From Cymbidium sinense (taxonomy: Eukaryota > Streptophyta > Magnoliopsida > Asparagales > Orchidaceae), in assembly GCA_021442155.1 (NCBI GenBank), contig CM038228.1, positions 84,336,114 to 84,400,113 on the forward strand: DNA of 64,000 bases, read 5' to 3'. Shown piece by piece: positions 12,086 to 22,279 of the stretch (position 1 is the stretch's first letter; the number at the start of each line of letters is the position of its first letter). The notes under the pieces are model-generated. The model saw only the letters and a list, made by a program, of their open reading frames with translations. It was not told where the DNA came from and did not search any database. The position numbers and the translations under genes were made by a program.

Positions 12086-12112
12086 AAGCTTCGTCTGGTT
12101 GAGATGAAGCTT
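12086..12112. promoter_or_regulatory. Conserved LTR stem-loop 2 (AAGCTTCGTC/GACGAAGCTT)
   Basis: AAGCTTCGTC pairs with GATGAAGCTT around a 7-base loop. Equivalent inverted repeats stand at 16,612-16,638, 31,300-31,326, 36,781-36,807 and 61,081-61,105, and inverted at 25,238-25,260 and 50,215-50,241. At 36,781-36,807 both arms have changed together (AAGCTTTGTC/GACAAAGCTT), keeping a perfect 10-bp stem. Whether it acts as DNA or RNA structure is unknown. Confidence 0.5.
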
Positions 12113-12124
12113 TGCTGAAAGTTT

Positions 12125-12635
12125 GAGATCAACCATGCTCTCTTAGCCATACACAAGGAGGGAAGCTTCTAGAGAATTATAGAAAGTTGGGGAAAAACTT
12201 GGAGCACTCTAGAAGGTTCCACCATATTCCAGAAAGCTTTGGAGGAGGAATGCTTCAAGAGGAGTCTAGAATGGTATGGAACACTCTAGAACTCTTGTAT
12301 ATGCTAGAGTGGCATGGAAAGATCTAGAACCATGTATATATCAATGTATTCTAGAATATTCTTTTCTAGATTATTTCTAGGGATAGGGGGAGGGTTGTAA
12401 ATAGGGGACCTCACCCCTCATTTGTAACCAACCAAGCAAGAATAAAAGGATCCCAAGTATTCTTGTATTGTAAAGTTCCTTTACATAGTGAAGTGCTTTC
12501 CCAATCTTTCTAATCTCTCCTCTCTAAAAGAGATTTGTGTGTTCTAGTCCCGTGTTGCGAAAGTTAGGCTGACTTAGCGTTAAGGGAAGAGCGCTAAGGC
12601 CGCACGGGTGACTCGAAAAAAGTTTCTCCGTGACA
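12125..12635 (+). repeat. 5' LTR of the Reina-like element
   Basis: This LTR matches 14,765-15,273 over its full length and ends in CTCCGTGACA. Compared with the 3' LTR it lacks the first 21 bases (TGTCACGGAG onward), so its left edge is truncated. The site that is TATAAATA in the 3' LTR reads TGTAAATA here (12,396-12,403). Several CTCTAGAA motifs recur in the first half. Confidence 0.85.
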
Positions 12636-12637
12636 GT

Positions 12638-12650
12638 TGGTATGAGAGCC
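12638..12650 (+). promoter_or_regulatory. Primer binding site, initiator tRNA-Met type
   Basis: TGGTATGAGAGCC stands two bases after the LTR end and matches the common plant primer site TGGTATCAGAGCC with one change. It would prime minus-strand DNA synthesis. Confidence 0.85.
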
Positions 12651-12662
12651 AAGGTTGGTGGC

Positions 12663-13953
12663 ATGATGAAGGCTGGCAAGGAACAAGTTGTTGGATCGGA
12701 GACCACAAATGTGGAGTCATCTCAACATGTTCGAGGTCATGAGGAGCAACGGGATCCCGCCGCATCCAAGCCACGTGGGAAGTCCAAGGAGGTAATCTCT
12801 GGCTTTGAGTCACACCTTACTCAGGTAGAGGAGGTTATGGGGGGGATGGAAGCCCAGATGGAGGATCTAGGAGAAAGGTTGAATGGCCTTGAGGAGGAGG
12901 ACTCCACCATCCACTCATCGATCAGAGACCTGTTGGCTAGGCTACAGGAATCGCTCCTGGATCAAATGGCAAAAATGCGGGAGGACCTAATGGGGGAGCT
13001 CTGTGGGATGTAGCGATCTCATAGGAGGAGATGACTAGTCTACGTGTAGGCATGGAGGAGATGCAAGGGGACATCGCTCTATGCAAGAGGGCACTAACAG
13101 CCGGATCCAGCAGCCATGCCATTGAAGCCAAGAGGATCGAAGTGCTAAAACCAAAGAGCTTTGGGGGAGTTTGCAATGCAAAGGAGGTGGACAACTTTCT
13201 ATGGGGGCTAGAGTAGTACTTTGGAGTCATGGGCATCACTGATGAGGGCTCTAAAGTCTAATTTGGTGCTCTTTATATTTTAGACACCGCGATGCTGTGG
13301 AGGAGGAGGAGACGTGGAGATATGGAAAGAGGTATGTGCACCATATCAACCTTTGATGACTTCAAGAAGGAAGGCGAGGAGAGTTCTATCACGAGAATGG
13401 GAGGATGAGGCTAGAGCTAAAGGAGGCTCAATAGGGTCGATGGGGAGTATGTCAAAGACTTCACTAGTCTAGTCCTTGAAATCCCGATATGTCTGACAAA
13501 GACTCTCTCTTCTACTTCATGGATGGACTTCAATCATGGGCAAAGATCAAGCTTAGGAGGCGTGGAGTGCAAGATCTTGCGACTGCCATTGCCATTGCCG
13601 AGAGCTTGATCGATTATGCTAAAGAGTCCACAAAGCCAAAGGGAGGAGGAGTGCTTATGGCGAGCAGGAGAAGGACAAGAGGAGGAGTCTCACAAAGAAT
13701 CGACCCCAACAGAAAATACAAGGGAAGGCAGAAGGAAGGCAAGAGACAATCACATAATAACTGCTTCCTTTGTGGAGGGCCTCATTGGGCAAGGGAGTGT
13801 CCTCAAAAGAATGCCTTGAACTCCCTCTTAGCAAGTCATCATGAGGCAGCGGAAGCCAAGGAGAATGGTGTGGTGGCACAAGTGGGATCCATGCAGGTCC
13901 TGAATGGGATTCATCAAAGCTACAAGCAGGGGGCTCTTCATGGAGATGGGTGA
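12663..13953 (+). pseudogene. gag of the Reina-like element, with a C-X2-C-X3-H-X4-C knuckle
   Basis: The first part (12,663-13,013) starts at one of two ATGs just after the primer site. It is charged and probably coiled coil (LTQVEEVMGGMEAQMEDLGE). The frame breaks near 13,014, and 13,031-13,216 continues in another frame. The region 13,217-13,488 keeps gag-like pieces in shifting frames, and 13,489-13,953 is open again with LFYFMDGLQSWAKIKL. The zinc knuckle CFLCGGPHWAREC is at 13,762-13,800; the short C-to-H spacing is usual for Reina-type elements. An in-frame TGA at 13,951-13,953 separates it from the protease. It would form the particle shell; it is not intact. Confidence 0.82.
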
Positions 13954-14400
13954 AAAACTACCACTACCATGGTAGACACGGGGGCTTCTCATAATTTCAT
14001 CTTTGTAGAAGAAAGGCTAGGACTACCAACTTGGAGGAGGCTCCATCAAGGTAGTCAATCGCAATGCCAATACATGGCATTACAAGGGTTAAGACCAACA
14101 TGGGGGGCTTGGTGATGCGTGAACTTCTCCGTCATCCCAATGGATGACTATAAGGTTATTCTTGGATTGGATTTCCTGGATCAGGCAAAGGCAATCTTGA
14201 TGCCATTTGCCAACAACATGTGCATCACAGAGGGCAATCAAACTTGCACGGTGCCAGTGATAAAAGCCTCCAAGTCAGATGCAAGGATGCTCACGGCCAT
14301 CCAATTCAAGGAGGAAAGTGACTTGGCCATTCTTCATGATACGGAAGATGAAGATCTAAGGCCACAAGAAGACCTGTCAAGGGAGGTCAGGAAAACTTGA
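13954..14400 (+). pseudogene. Aspartic protease of the Reina-like element
   Basis: The active site DTGASHNF (13,975-13,998) is in the same frame as the last gag segment, separated only by the TGA at 13,951. After a frame change the open stretch 14,119-14,400 reads FSVIPMDDYKVILGLDFLDQ and then ANNMCI, typical of the region after the DTG site in Reina-type elements. The protein would process gag-pol. The breaks show that it is decayed. Confidence 0.8.
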
Positions 14401-14559
14401 AGAGTTTAAGGACATCTCATTGGCAGAGTTGTCAAAAGAACTCTCACCCAGAAGGGAGATAGCCAGGGCCGCACTACATAGAGCAACTAGAGGGCTGAGA
14501 AGATGCGAAGATTAGAAAAGGAAACACCTAATGAAATCCAAGTGAGCTCCTATACTGGC

Positions 14560-14730
14560 AAGTACTCCTTTTGACAAGGAAACAAAAATGGGGGTTCACA
14601 GGAGAAGGGTGTCGAACCACCGAAACTATCTCGTCAAATGGAAAGGGCTTCCAGATAGTGAGGTCAATTGAAGATGAAGACACTCTGTGGCAATTCAAAT
14701 GCAGGCACGCGATGAGGGCATCGTGGGTTT
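14560..14730 (+). pseudogene. Integrase C-terminal chromodomain remnant
   Basis: YLVKWKGLPDSE is encoded at 14,627-14,662, preceded by RRVSNHRN and followed, after a stop and shift, by a TLWQF-like segment. LVKWKGLP--E is the diagnostic chromodomain core that ends integrase in plant chromoviruses and guides insertion to marked chromatin. The protein N-terminal to it (RT, RNase H, integrase catalytic core) is missing between about 14,400 and 14,560, so an internal deletion fused the protease tail to the chromodomain tail. Confidence 0.82.
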
Positions 14731-14743
14731 AGGTGGGGGAGAA
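14731..14743 (+). promoter_or_regulatory. Polypurine tract of the Reina-like element
   Basis: AGGTGGGGGAGAA stands directly before the 3' LTR start TGTCACGG (14,744). This is the expected plus-strand primer. Confidence 0.85.
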
Positions 14744-15273
14744 TGTCACGGAGCTAAATAAAGGGAGATCAACCATGCTCTCTTAGCCATACACAAGGAG
14801 GGAAGCTTTTAGAGAATGATGGAAAGATGGGGAATAAACTTGAGGACTCTAGAAGGTTCCACCATATTCCAGAAAGCTTTCGAGGAGGAATGCTTCAAGA
14901 GGACTCTAGAATGGTATGGAATACTCTAGAACCCTTGTATATGTTAGAGTGGCATGGAAAGATCTAGAACCATGTACATATATTATATTCTAGAATATTC
15001 TTTTCTAGATTATTCCTAGGGATAGGGGGAGGGCTATAAATAGTGGACCTCACCCCTCATTTGGAACCAACCAAGAAACAATCAAAAGGAACCCAAGTAT
15101 TCTTGTATTGTAAAGTTTCTTTACATAGTGAAGTGCTTTCCCAATCTTTCTAACCTCTTCTCTCTTAAAGAGATTTGAGTGTTTTAGTCCTATGTTGCGA
15201 AAGTTAGGCTGACTTAGCATCGAGAAAAGAGTGCTAAGGCTGCACGAGTAATTTGGGAAAAGTTTCTCCGTGA
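14744..15273 (+). repeat. 3' LTR of the Reina-like element
   Basis: It starts TGTCACGGAG and ends CTCCGTGA; the final CA seen in the 5' LTR is lost. The first and last eight bases form the short inverted repeat TGTCACGG/CCGTGACA expected of LTR ends. Confidence 0.87.
15035..15042 (+). promoter_or_regulatory. TATA box of the Reina-like LTR
   Basis: TATAAATA lies within the 3' LTR, about 240 bases before its end. The 5' LTR, which would drive the element, has TGTAAATA at the matching place. Confidence 0.55.
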
Positions 15274-15920
15274 TTAAAAAAATCAAAATTCTTTTAGGTC
15301 AATTTGGATCAACTTGGGTCAAGAGGGCCAATTGGGTTTGGTTTGACTCAATTGAAGGTCAAGTTATATTCAAATATTAATTTTGATTTGGTATGAATTA
15401 TTGGTTTCAAGGGATTTGGCTTAGGTTGCAATTTTGCTAGTTTGGGTTCATATGGGTTTAGGGGTTGACTTGGTCAAATCACCAAGTTGACTTTGTTTGA
15501 CCTAAAATTTTGATTTTTTTTAATCGTACGTTGGCTCGTGAACACCTAAGAACCTATCCAAAAAGAATTAATTGAGTTCTAAAAAGTTTAAAAATTTTAT
15601 AAATTTAATTAAGGGGATAATTTGTGAGTTAACCTTCAATTAAGGTAAGATTAAGGAATAAAGGGGGTTTAAGAAATATCTTAAGGAGAGTATCCAAAAA
15701 TTATTCCCTAAACTTCACATTCACTTAACAAAATCTTAATTGTCTCAATCATAGGGTTAAATCACTAATTATTCTCCTAATTAAGTCTAATTATATTAAG
15801 GGAGTGCTTAAGGAATGAACTAGCAATTCCCCTAATTATTCCACCAATAAATCCCAAAAAAATTAGGGGAGACAGAAGTCATCCCTCTAATTACACCCAA
15901 GAAATTTGGGCTTAATTAGT

Positions 15921-17370
15921 AGATTAATTAGAGAGTAATTAGAAAATAAACATTCCTAATAAAACCTAAATTCAGAGAAAAGAATTTTTCAAAATCAATC
16001 AAAATCAATTTTAAAATATTCTATGTTCAATTATCTTTCTAATGCAGTTTATTGCATATTTTTCTAATTTTCCTATATTGAGATATCAATTTTAGAAGTT
16101 TAGGTGATTAATTAAGAATTAAATAAATCCCCACTTAAATCATTAATGTTGGCGTCGCATGTCCACAGTGCGCTTTACACATCATAGCTAGATTGGACAC
16201 TTAACTTATCACATCATGGCGCCACATGGCGACTTCTTTCTATCATAGTCCATCAAGGATCGGATGGCTGAGATTAAAGTCATGAATCAGAGGAGTTAAT
16301 ATAAATATATTGCACATTTTAGTCTCAGTCATCCATCCAAAATGTGTGGATGGAAGACCAGAGATCTGTCCCTATAATTCCCCACGGGAAAGGAGATCCC
16401 TCCATCTTCTAGGCCATGATCCGAGCTCGATTGAGCTCAGATTGGGCTAGAATTTGGCCCACTCTTTCATCATGCATCCTAGATCACATATAACGATCAA
16501 AATCCAATGCCATAAAAATTTCTTTCAGAAAGCTCCTAATGATATTAAATTTAAGCTTAGAAAATGGCTAACCTCATTGGAGGTGACCACCGGTACTTGA
16601 TTCCTTTGGAGAAGTTTCGTCTGGTTGAGACGAAGCTTTGCTAAAAGTTTGAGCTTCTCTGAATAAATTAATTAGAGAGTAATTAGAAAATAAACATTCC
16701 TAATAAAACCTAAATTCAGAGAAAAGAATTTTTCAAAATCAATTTTAAAATATTCTATGTTCAATTATCTTTCTAATGCAGTTTATTGCATATTTTTCTA
16801 ATTTTCCTATATTGAGATATCAATTTTAGAAGTTTAGGTGATTAATTAAGAATTAAATAAATCCCCACTTAAATCATTAATCCGTTGGCACGCATGCGAC
16901 GTGACATGCGCTTTACACACATCATAGCTAGATTGGACACTTAACCTATCACATCGTAGCGCCACATGGCGACGGTGCTACGTACTTTCTCCTTAACTGT
17001 CCGATCAAGGATCGGATGACTGAGATTAAAGTAGCAAATTAGAGGAGTTAATATAAATATATTACACATTTTAGTCTCGGTCGTCCATCCAAATTGTGCG
17101 GATGGATGGCCAGAGATCCATCCTGTATTCCCACCAAGGAGATCCTACCATGAAGGCCATGATCGAGCTTGAGCTTAGATTGGGCTATAATTGGGCCCAC
17201 TCCTTCATCATGCATCATAGATCACATATAACGATCAAAATCCTATGCCATAAAAATTTCTTTCAGAAATCTCCTAATGATATTAAATTTAAGCTTAGAA
17301 AATGGCTAACCTCATTGAAGGTGACCACCGGTACTTGATTCCTTTGGAGAAGCTTAGATGCAGTTAAAAG
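15921..17370 (-). repeat. Tandem duplication of about 0.7 kb within the LTR
   Basis: 15,921-16,660 and 16,664-17,370 carry the same run of landmarks: AATTAGAGAGTAATTAG, the GTTGGC/GCATGC block, the GGATGGA stem-loop and ACCGGTACTTGATTCC. They differ by small indels. The second copy reads GTAGCAAATTAG where the first reads GTCATGAATCAG. Confidence 0.75.
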
Positions 17371-18159
17371 AAGCTTTTCTTTGAAATTTTACAGGCACAC
17401 TTGAGGGTCGGCTTTGGTCTAGGGCACCCTTCCTTTGCCTTTGGAGCTTAGGAAAGAACTTAGGTGAGCTCCACTTGGTCCCCTAAGAGTGCTTGCAAAA
17501 GGAATTAGGATGAGGTTCAGTGTAGAGCAAGTTGGCAATGAAGCTGAGCTCCCCTATTTTTAGTGTATGAAAATCGAGAAGATGAACTTTCAATCTCTCT
17601 CTAGGAAACATAAGATTGATTACAAATGGCTCCTTTGGCTTCATGCTTCGATGAGAAGTGAAAAAAATCAAATGAATTTGATGGAGTATATCTCCCCCTT
17701 TGGCAATCGGACGGTCGAAGCTTGCCATGCCATTTTTATCCAATTAGCCCCAAGGAGTGGGTTTGTTAGGCTGTTAGGAGTGTCATTAAGTTCAATTTTG
17801 GCTATGGAGTGGAATGGTGAAGTGGCCATGTGCTCAAATTGAGTGTAAGGAAGATTCCCATGTGGCCATTTCAAAGCATGTACTCGGTTTGGCCATTTGG
17901 TCAGGTTGGGCTGACCTAAACTCATTGGGTTGGGTGCACCACCATCCCTAGTGTTCACTTGATCCATTACGAGAGTGCCAAGTGGGTATGGAGAGGATTT
18001 GATCAATTTCCAAGTGTAATTGGCCAAAATTTACCCTATGGCCTAGGGGTGAAATGGTCATTTAGCTAATTTTTGAATTTGGGTATGTTTGGTATGTTGA
18101 GAAAGTAGGTTTGGCCAAGTTTCATTAGATTTTGAGTTCATTTGGTATGGTTTGGCTCA

Positions 18160-18720
18160 TATTGATCCATTTAGGTCAAAATGGGTCAACTTGGGTCAAG
18201 TTGACCAATTGGTCAAATTAGGTCAAATCAAGGCTTGGGTCAAGTTCATATGATCATTTGAAATGCTTTGGTGGCTTTTGTTTGATTCAATTTTGTTTAG
18301 GTTTGAATTTGGTTCATATGACTTCATTTAGGTCAAATGGGTCAAGTTGACCAATTTGACCATTTAATTATTTGAGTTAGGTGAAGGGTTGGTTCATGTT
18401 TGGTTGGTCATATGAAATGGATTGATATCTTTATTTTCAATCAATTTTGATTAAGTTTGAATTTGGCTCAATATGACCCTTTAGGTCAAGTTGGGTTCAA
18501 GGTCAATTGGGCTAGGTTAGGTCTAGTTGGCCAATTGAGGCTTTGGTCAAGTTCAACAAGTGATTTAGAATGAACTTGACCCATTGGTTTCAATTAATTT
18601 GGCTTAGATCAAGTTTTGACATATTTTGACTTTTTAGGTCAAGTTGGGTCAACTTGGGTCAAGTGGCCAATTGGGCTAGGTTAGGCTCAAATGTTGACTT
18701 GGTCAAGTTCAAACATTGGT
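18160..18720. promoter_or_regulatory. Dense GGTCAA/TTGACC (W-box-like) cluster
   Basis: About eleven GGTCAA or TTGACC hexamers occur between 18,172 and 18,362 alone, in both orientations. They include the perfect 16-bp palindrome TTGACCAATTGGTCAA at 18,201-18,216. TTGAC(C/T) is the core site bound by plant WRKY factors. Equivalent clusters occur in all LTR copies (32,570-33,260; 37,620-38,320; 61,880-62,570; inverted 23,630-24,430, 43,560-43,890 and 48,917-49,430). Binding is not shown here. Confidence 0.45.
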
Positions 18721-19344
18721 CATGAATGAACTTAGATCAATGGTTTCAATCAATTTTGCCTATGGTGGATTTTGGCTATGTTGGGTTTCATTTTGGCTAA
18801 GTGTTGACTTGGTCAACCCTTAGGTTTGGCTTGGTTTGACCCAATTTGAGTGATTGATCATCTCATTATGATTGTGCTCATGATGAGAGGCTTAGGTGAG
18901 TTTGATTCAATCCAATTTGGTTAGGATTAGAATTTGGCTCATAAGGGTACTTTAGGTCACTTTGGGTCAAGTGAGCCTAAGTGGGTAAATTGACTTGGTC
19001 AAAGCTTGATTTGAGTTTGATTGAACTTACATATGGACTTATGATTGAAATATAAATCCATTTGCAAGTGGTTTGAAGTCAAATGGGTTTTGATTCATTT
19101 GACAATTTCAAGTTCAAAGGGTGAACAAGAAATGGATTTTGGCTTGATTTTTGAATTGAGTTTTGGTTAAGTAATTGAAGTTTGTATTTATATTTGGGTT
19201 CATGATTGAAGGATTGATTGATTCATGAAGGAAAATCAAGAGTTTTGCTTAATTTGAAGTTTATTTGGTTATGTTCAAGAGTTTTACTTGAAAGGCTTTG
19301 GTTAGATTTTGATTGAATTTGAACTTGATTTTTTGAATTTAGTT

Positions 19345-19795
19345 TGATTAATTTGAATTTATATTTCATTTATATTTGTGAATATAAATGGGTTATGAAA
19401 AAATTTCATGAATTTGGAGTGATTTGATCATGATCTAGGCTAAGTCCTTAAGAGGGAAATTAAGGACTTAGGAAAGATTTGGAATTTGGGATTTCAACTT
19501 GGAATTTGATTTGATTGATTTGAATTTATATTTTATTTATATATGTGAATATAATGGAGAATATAAATGAGTTATGAGAAGAGTTCATGAATTTGGGGTG
19601 ATTTGATCATGATCTATGCTGTCCTTAAGAGGGGAATTAAGGACTTAGGAAAGATTTGCGAATTAAACTTGAATTTTGAATTTAGTTTGATTGATTTGAA
19701 TTTATATTTCATTTATATATGTGAATATAATTGGGAATATAAATGAGTTAAGTAAAAATTTCATGAATTTGGAGTGATTTGATCATGATCTAGGC
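19345..19795 (-). repeat. Tandem block, about 175-bp period, 3 units
   Basis: Each unit contains CATTTATATATGTGAATATAAATG-like inverted arms (CATTTATAT/ATATAAATG) and a second inverted repeat, AAGTCCTTAA/TTAAGGACTT. Units begin near 19,349, 19,522 and 19,698. The unit number varies between LTR copies (four at 33,759-34,380, three at 38,838-39,240, one near 63,085; inverted, four at 22,685-23,250 and four at 42,660-43,240). Confidence 0.8.
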
Positions 19796-20273
19796 TAATT
19801 GATTACATCTTTCAAAGCAGAATGACTGCCGAGATAACCTGCTTGTGACAAAATAGATTGAACCTGACCTAGGGTGACTATGGAGTGAGTACCGACCAGG
19901 AGACTTATCTCAATTCTTATAGGGAGTTCTACTAACACTGTGCCAAAGATAGGTTATCTACTTGGGAAAAGGGGCCTTTTGGGGGCTTGAATTCCTAATC
20001 CACAAGCGAATTAATTTTATTTATTTGTTTAGTTTGTTTATCGTGGACCCCGTTAGTTTGCAAGGGATCAAACTGAGAAAGAGCTTATTTTAGCCTCTAC
20101 CCATCTCAGATTTACTAAACCAAGGGAGAATCTGTGCATCCGCTGAACAAATTCTCTAACCACAGGGTTGGCTACTAGGAAAGGGGGCCTGTCCAATCCA
20201 AAGTAACCCGGGTAGTGTCTAAATGGGGTCGCAAAGGATGTGATCCAAATAGAGTGCCGCAGGAGATGGGGCC
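19796..20273 (-). other. Untranslated leader fragment of a Tat-type element, with degenerate primer site
   Basis: This stretch is not LTR. It shares text with 63,226-64,000 (AATAGATTGAACC, GGGGACTTATCTC-like, ATTTACTAA--CAA). It lies immediately after the CA end of the LTR at 20,274 (minus strand). At 20,243-20,260 the minus strand reads GCGGCACTCTATTTGGA, a degraded form of TGGCGACTCCACTTGGGA. It is therefore the leader of an element whose LTR is 20,274-22,279. Confidence 0.55.
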
Positions 20274-22279
20274 TATGGTGAAATTTTAATATAAAGATTT
20301 CTAAAGAATAAGATATATACTTCCATCTTCACTCTATGCGGGATTAAATGAGGATGAAAATATACATCTCTTCATTTATGCAATTTTGACACCACGTAGA
20401 TCCCCAGATATTCTTATTAAGGGTGATCGAGTATGACATTGAGGGGAGGTGTACTATCTTGAAAGATAAAAGTAACCACCCTACAATAGACTTAATCACC
20501 TCAATAAGGACTATGACGGACAATGAGTCTACATGTGTACCAAAGATTCTTCCCCTACTTTACATGAAAAAGTAAAGTAGGGTTTATTTTAAACCGGGTT
20601 TGTTAAGTTCCTTACAGGGGCAAGCCCCTATAGTTAATTACATCCTAAGGAATGAGATCCATTAGAAACACTCTCGATTAAGGTAAATGATTATTGTCTC
20701 CAAAGATTTCAATAGGTAGGACTATCAATCGATTTGTTTGTTTTAGAAGATCAAATGTGGTTGATCAAAGAGAGGGGGTTATTATCAAAGCCGAAGGAAG
20801 ATGAGTAGGAGATACCCACGATGCTAGGAATTTTAGCAAGCATCTCAAACTATCCTATGGTTAGGCTTTACATTTTTGAAATTGATTTAATTCATTTGAG
20901 TTGAATTTTTCATTAGAAATTTAGGACTTATGATTCCATAACACAAGATTAAGGAAATGCCTAAGATGCTAGGATTTATGTTTGTGGTTCACAAAGGGGG
21001 GAAGCAACCTCAGAACCTAAATCTAGGGAGCTTGGTGAGAGCCAAAATCATAACCTAAATCTAACGCAAAAATGGGTATTTAGTTTTCTTCCACAAGAGA
21101 GGATAAACCACCTGACTGCTTGGACTTACAATCACCTGGGGGTGGCCACTAACTAACTTCTCCTACGATTTTAAATTCATGTAGGCAAATCATATGCTTT
21201 ATGTAAGATAACTGGGCTGTTATTTAGTTGGAACGAGACTAAGTCCTTAAACTCAGTCCCTAAAGAGATAAGATCATGTAAGGGTATGCTTCAAAAGACC
21301 TAAATTTAATGTAATTTAGATTTTATTTTTATTTTTATTTTTGAACAATCATTTTGACTCAGGCTAATAGGATTCATATGTCAAGTGTATGAGAAATGAG
21401 ATTATTGGTCAAAATTAGCAAGAATGGAGGAGGTGTATTTCCACTATAGCTCTTAAAGGTCAAGCCAAGTTTCTCTAGCAAAGGTGGAAGCCCTCCAATC
21501 AAGAGTGAAAATAATATGCATTTATGCATGATGTTATAAAAGAAGTACTCATCCAGCTAAGGGGTTGCTAATTCTTTTATCTTAACTTTTATCCTAAGCT
21601 TTAGATGAGGTTATGAGTTCTTTATTTTTAGTTTTGAATTGTTAAATTAGTTAAAAGATTTATTTTTTCCTAAAAGCCTAATCCACATCTAGGCCATACA
21701 TAAAGCAAGAAAGAAATTAGGAAAAGGATGCCACTTAATGCACAAGCTAAACAAATCATCAATCAATTTATAAAGCTAATTGTAAAAGATTGAGAGGCCA
21801 TTGTGGTCGGGTACCACCGCATAAACCCAAAAATAAATTGAGTTGCTGAGCTCTACCCTTATACATCCCAGATTATAAATGAATTGCAAACAATTAAGCA
21901 AGAAACTCATTGTTATGGGGGTCTTCAAACTTCATTTCTTCATTCTTCTTTTCTTTTTTCTTCTTCTTTTCTTCTTTCTTCTTAGGTTCATTCTTTTGGA
22001 TGGTTGGAAGGTGGATGCTCTAAAGGCTTCATATGGCATATAAGATAAGATCTTATGACCAATGCTCATCCTAATCCCAATAGCAATCATTCCAAAATCC
22101 TAATTGCAAAAATTACATGAAAAGGAAAAGTAGATCTAGCTAACACTTGCAAAATAGAGATTAGCTAAACAAATCGCACAAATCCCAACCATGTATATTG
22201 GACTAATCACCCCACACATGGGTGACTAAATCTACCCGGCCTATTGGATTATGCTTAGGGGTATAAGCACCTGCATAAT
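20274..22279 (-). repeat. LTR 3' fragment (2.0 kb) inside E2
   Basis: It begins TATGGTGAAA in the plus direction, where other copies have TGTGGTGAAA, so the terminal CA has become TA. It follows the 3.0-kb block until about two-thirds of its length, then stops at 22,279, directly against the start of an oppositely oriented LTR. The 70-codon frame (about 21,000-21,190) has stops here. Confidence 0.7.

Larger units (their letters stand above)
7197..12124 (-). repeat. E2 left LTR, 3' part (4.9 kb up to the Reina-like element)
   Basis: 7,197-10,170 repeats the 3.0-kb block at 4,209-7,196 almost landmark for landmark, so two copies stand in tandem. From 10,171 follow LTR segments shared with 29,376-31,370, 34,815-36,830 and 59,100-61,150. 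These include a TAATAGCCACTCAT block near 10,390, a CTTACCTACACCACC block near 10,806, a GAACACCTAAGCACC block near 11,033, the GC-richer GTTGGCGCCATGCATG block near 11,600, and two stem-loops near 11,815 and 12,100. It breaks at 12,124, where the other family begins. Confidence 0.75.
12125..15273 (+). mobile_element. Reina-like chromovirus, internally deleted (3.15 kb)
   Basis: This element has two LTRs of about 0.5 kb, a tRNA-iMet-type primer site, gag with a zinc knuckle, protease, a scrap of integrase C-terminus with chromodomain, and a purine tract before the 3' LTR. RT, RNase H and most of integrase are absent, so it cannot transpose alone. It is visibly GC-richer than its surroundings. 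The two LTRs differ at roughly one site in eleven by eye, so the insertion is not recent. The flanks at 12,124 and 15,274 belong to different LTR segments of the host family, and no target duplication is visible. Confidence 0.85.
15274..19795 (-). repeat. E2 left LTR, 5' part, rearranged
   Basis: 15,274-15,510 is a scrap of the GGTCAA-rich part of the LTR, joined directly to the GTACGTTGGCTCGTGAAC segment that normally lies elsewhere. From there the usual LTR order runs to about 16,660; then 16,664-17,370 repeats 15,921-16,660. After that come the segments shared with 31,800-34,400, including a GGTCAA-rich region and a tandem block. The LTR is cut at about 19,795, so its TGTTGACC end is missing. 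Sense-strand open frames at 17,483-17,743 and 17,668-18,027 have partners at 31,681-32,058 and 32,090-32,419. No host gene is seen. Confidence 0.7.

Noticed and set aside
19345..19795. Regularly spaced repeats considered as a CRISPR-like array
   Set aside because: The spacers are as similar to each other as the repeats, the period is 170-180 bp, and the block lies in an LTR of a plant element.
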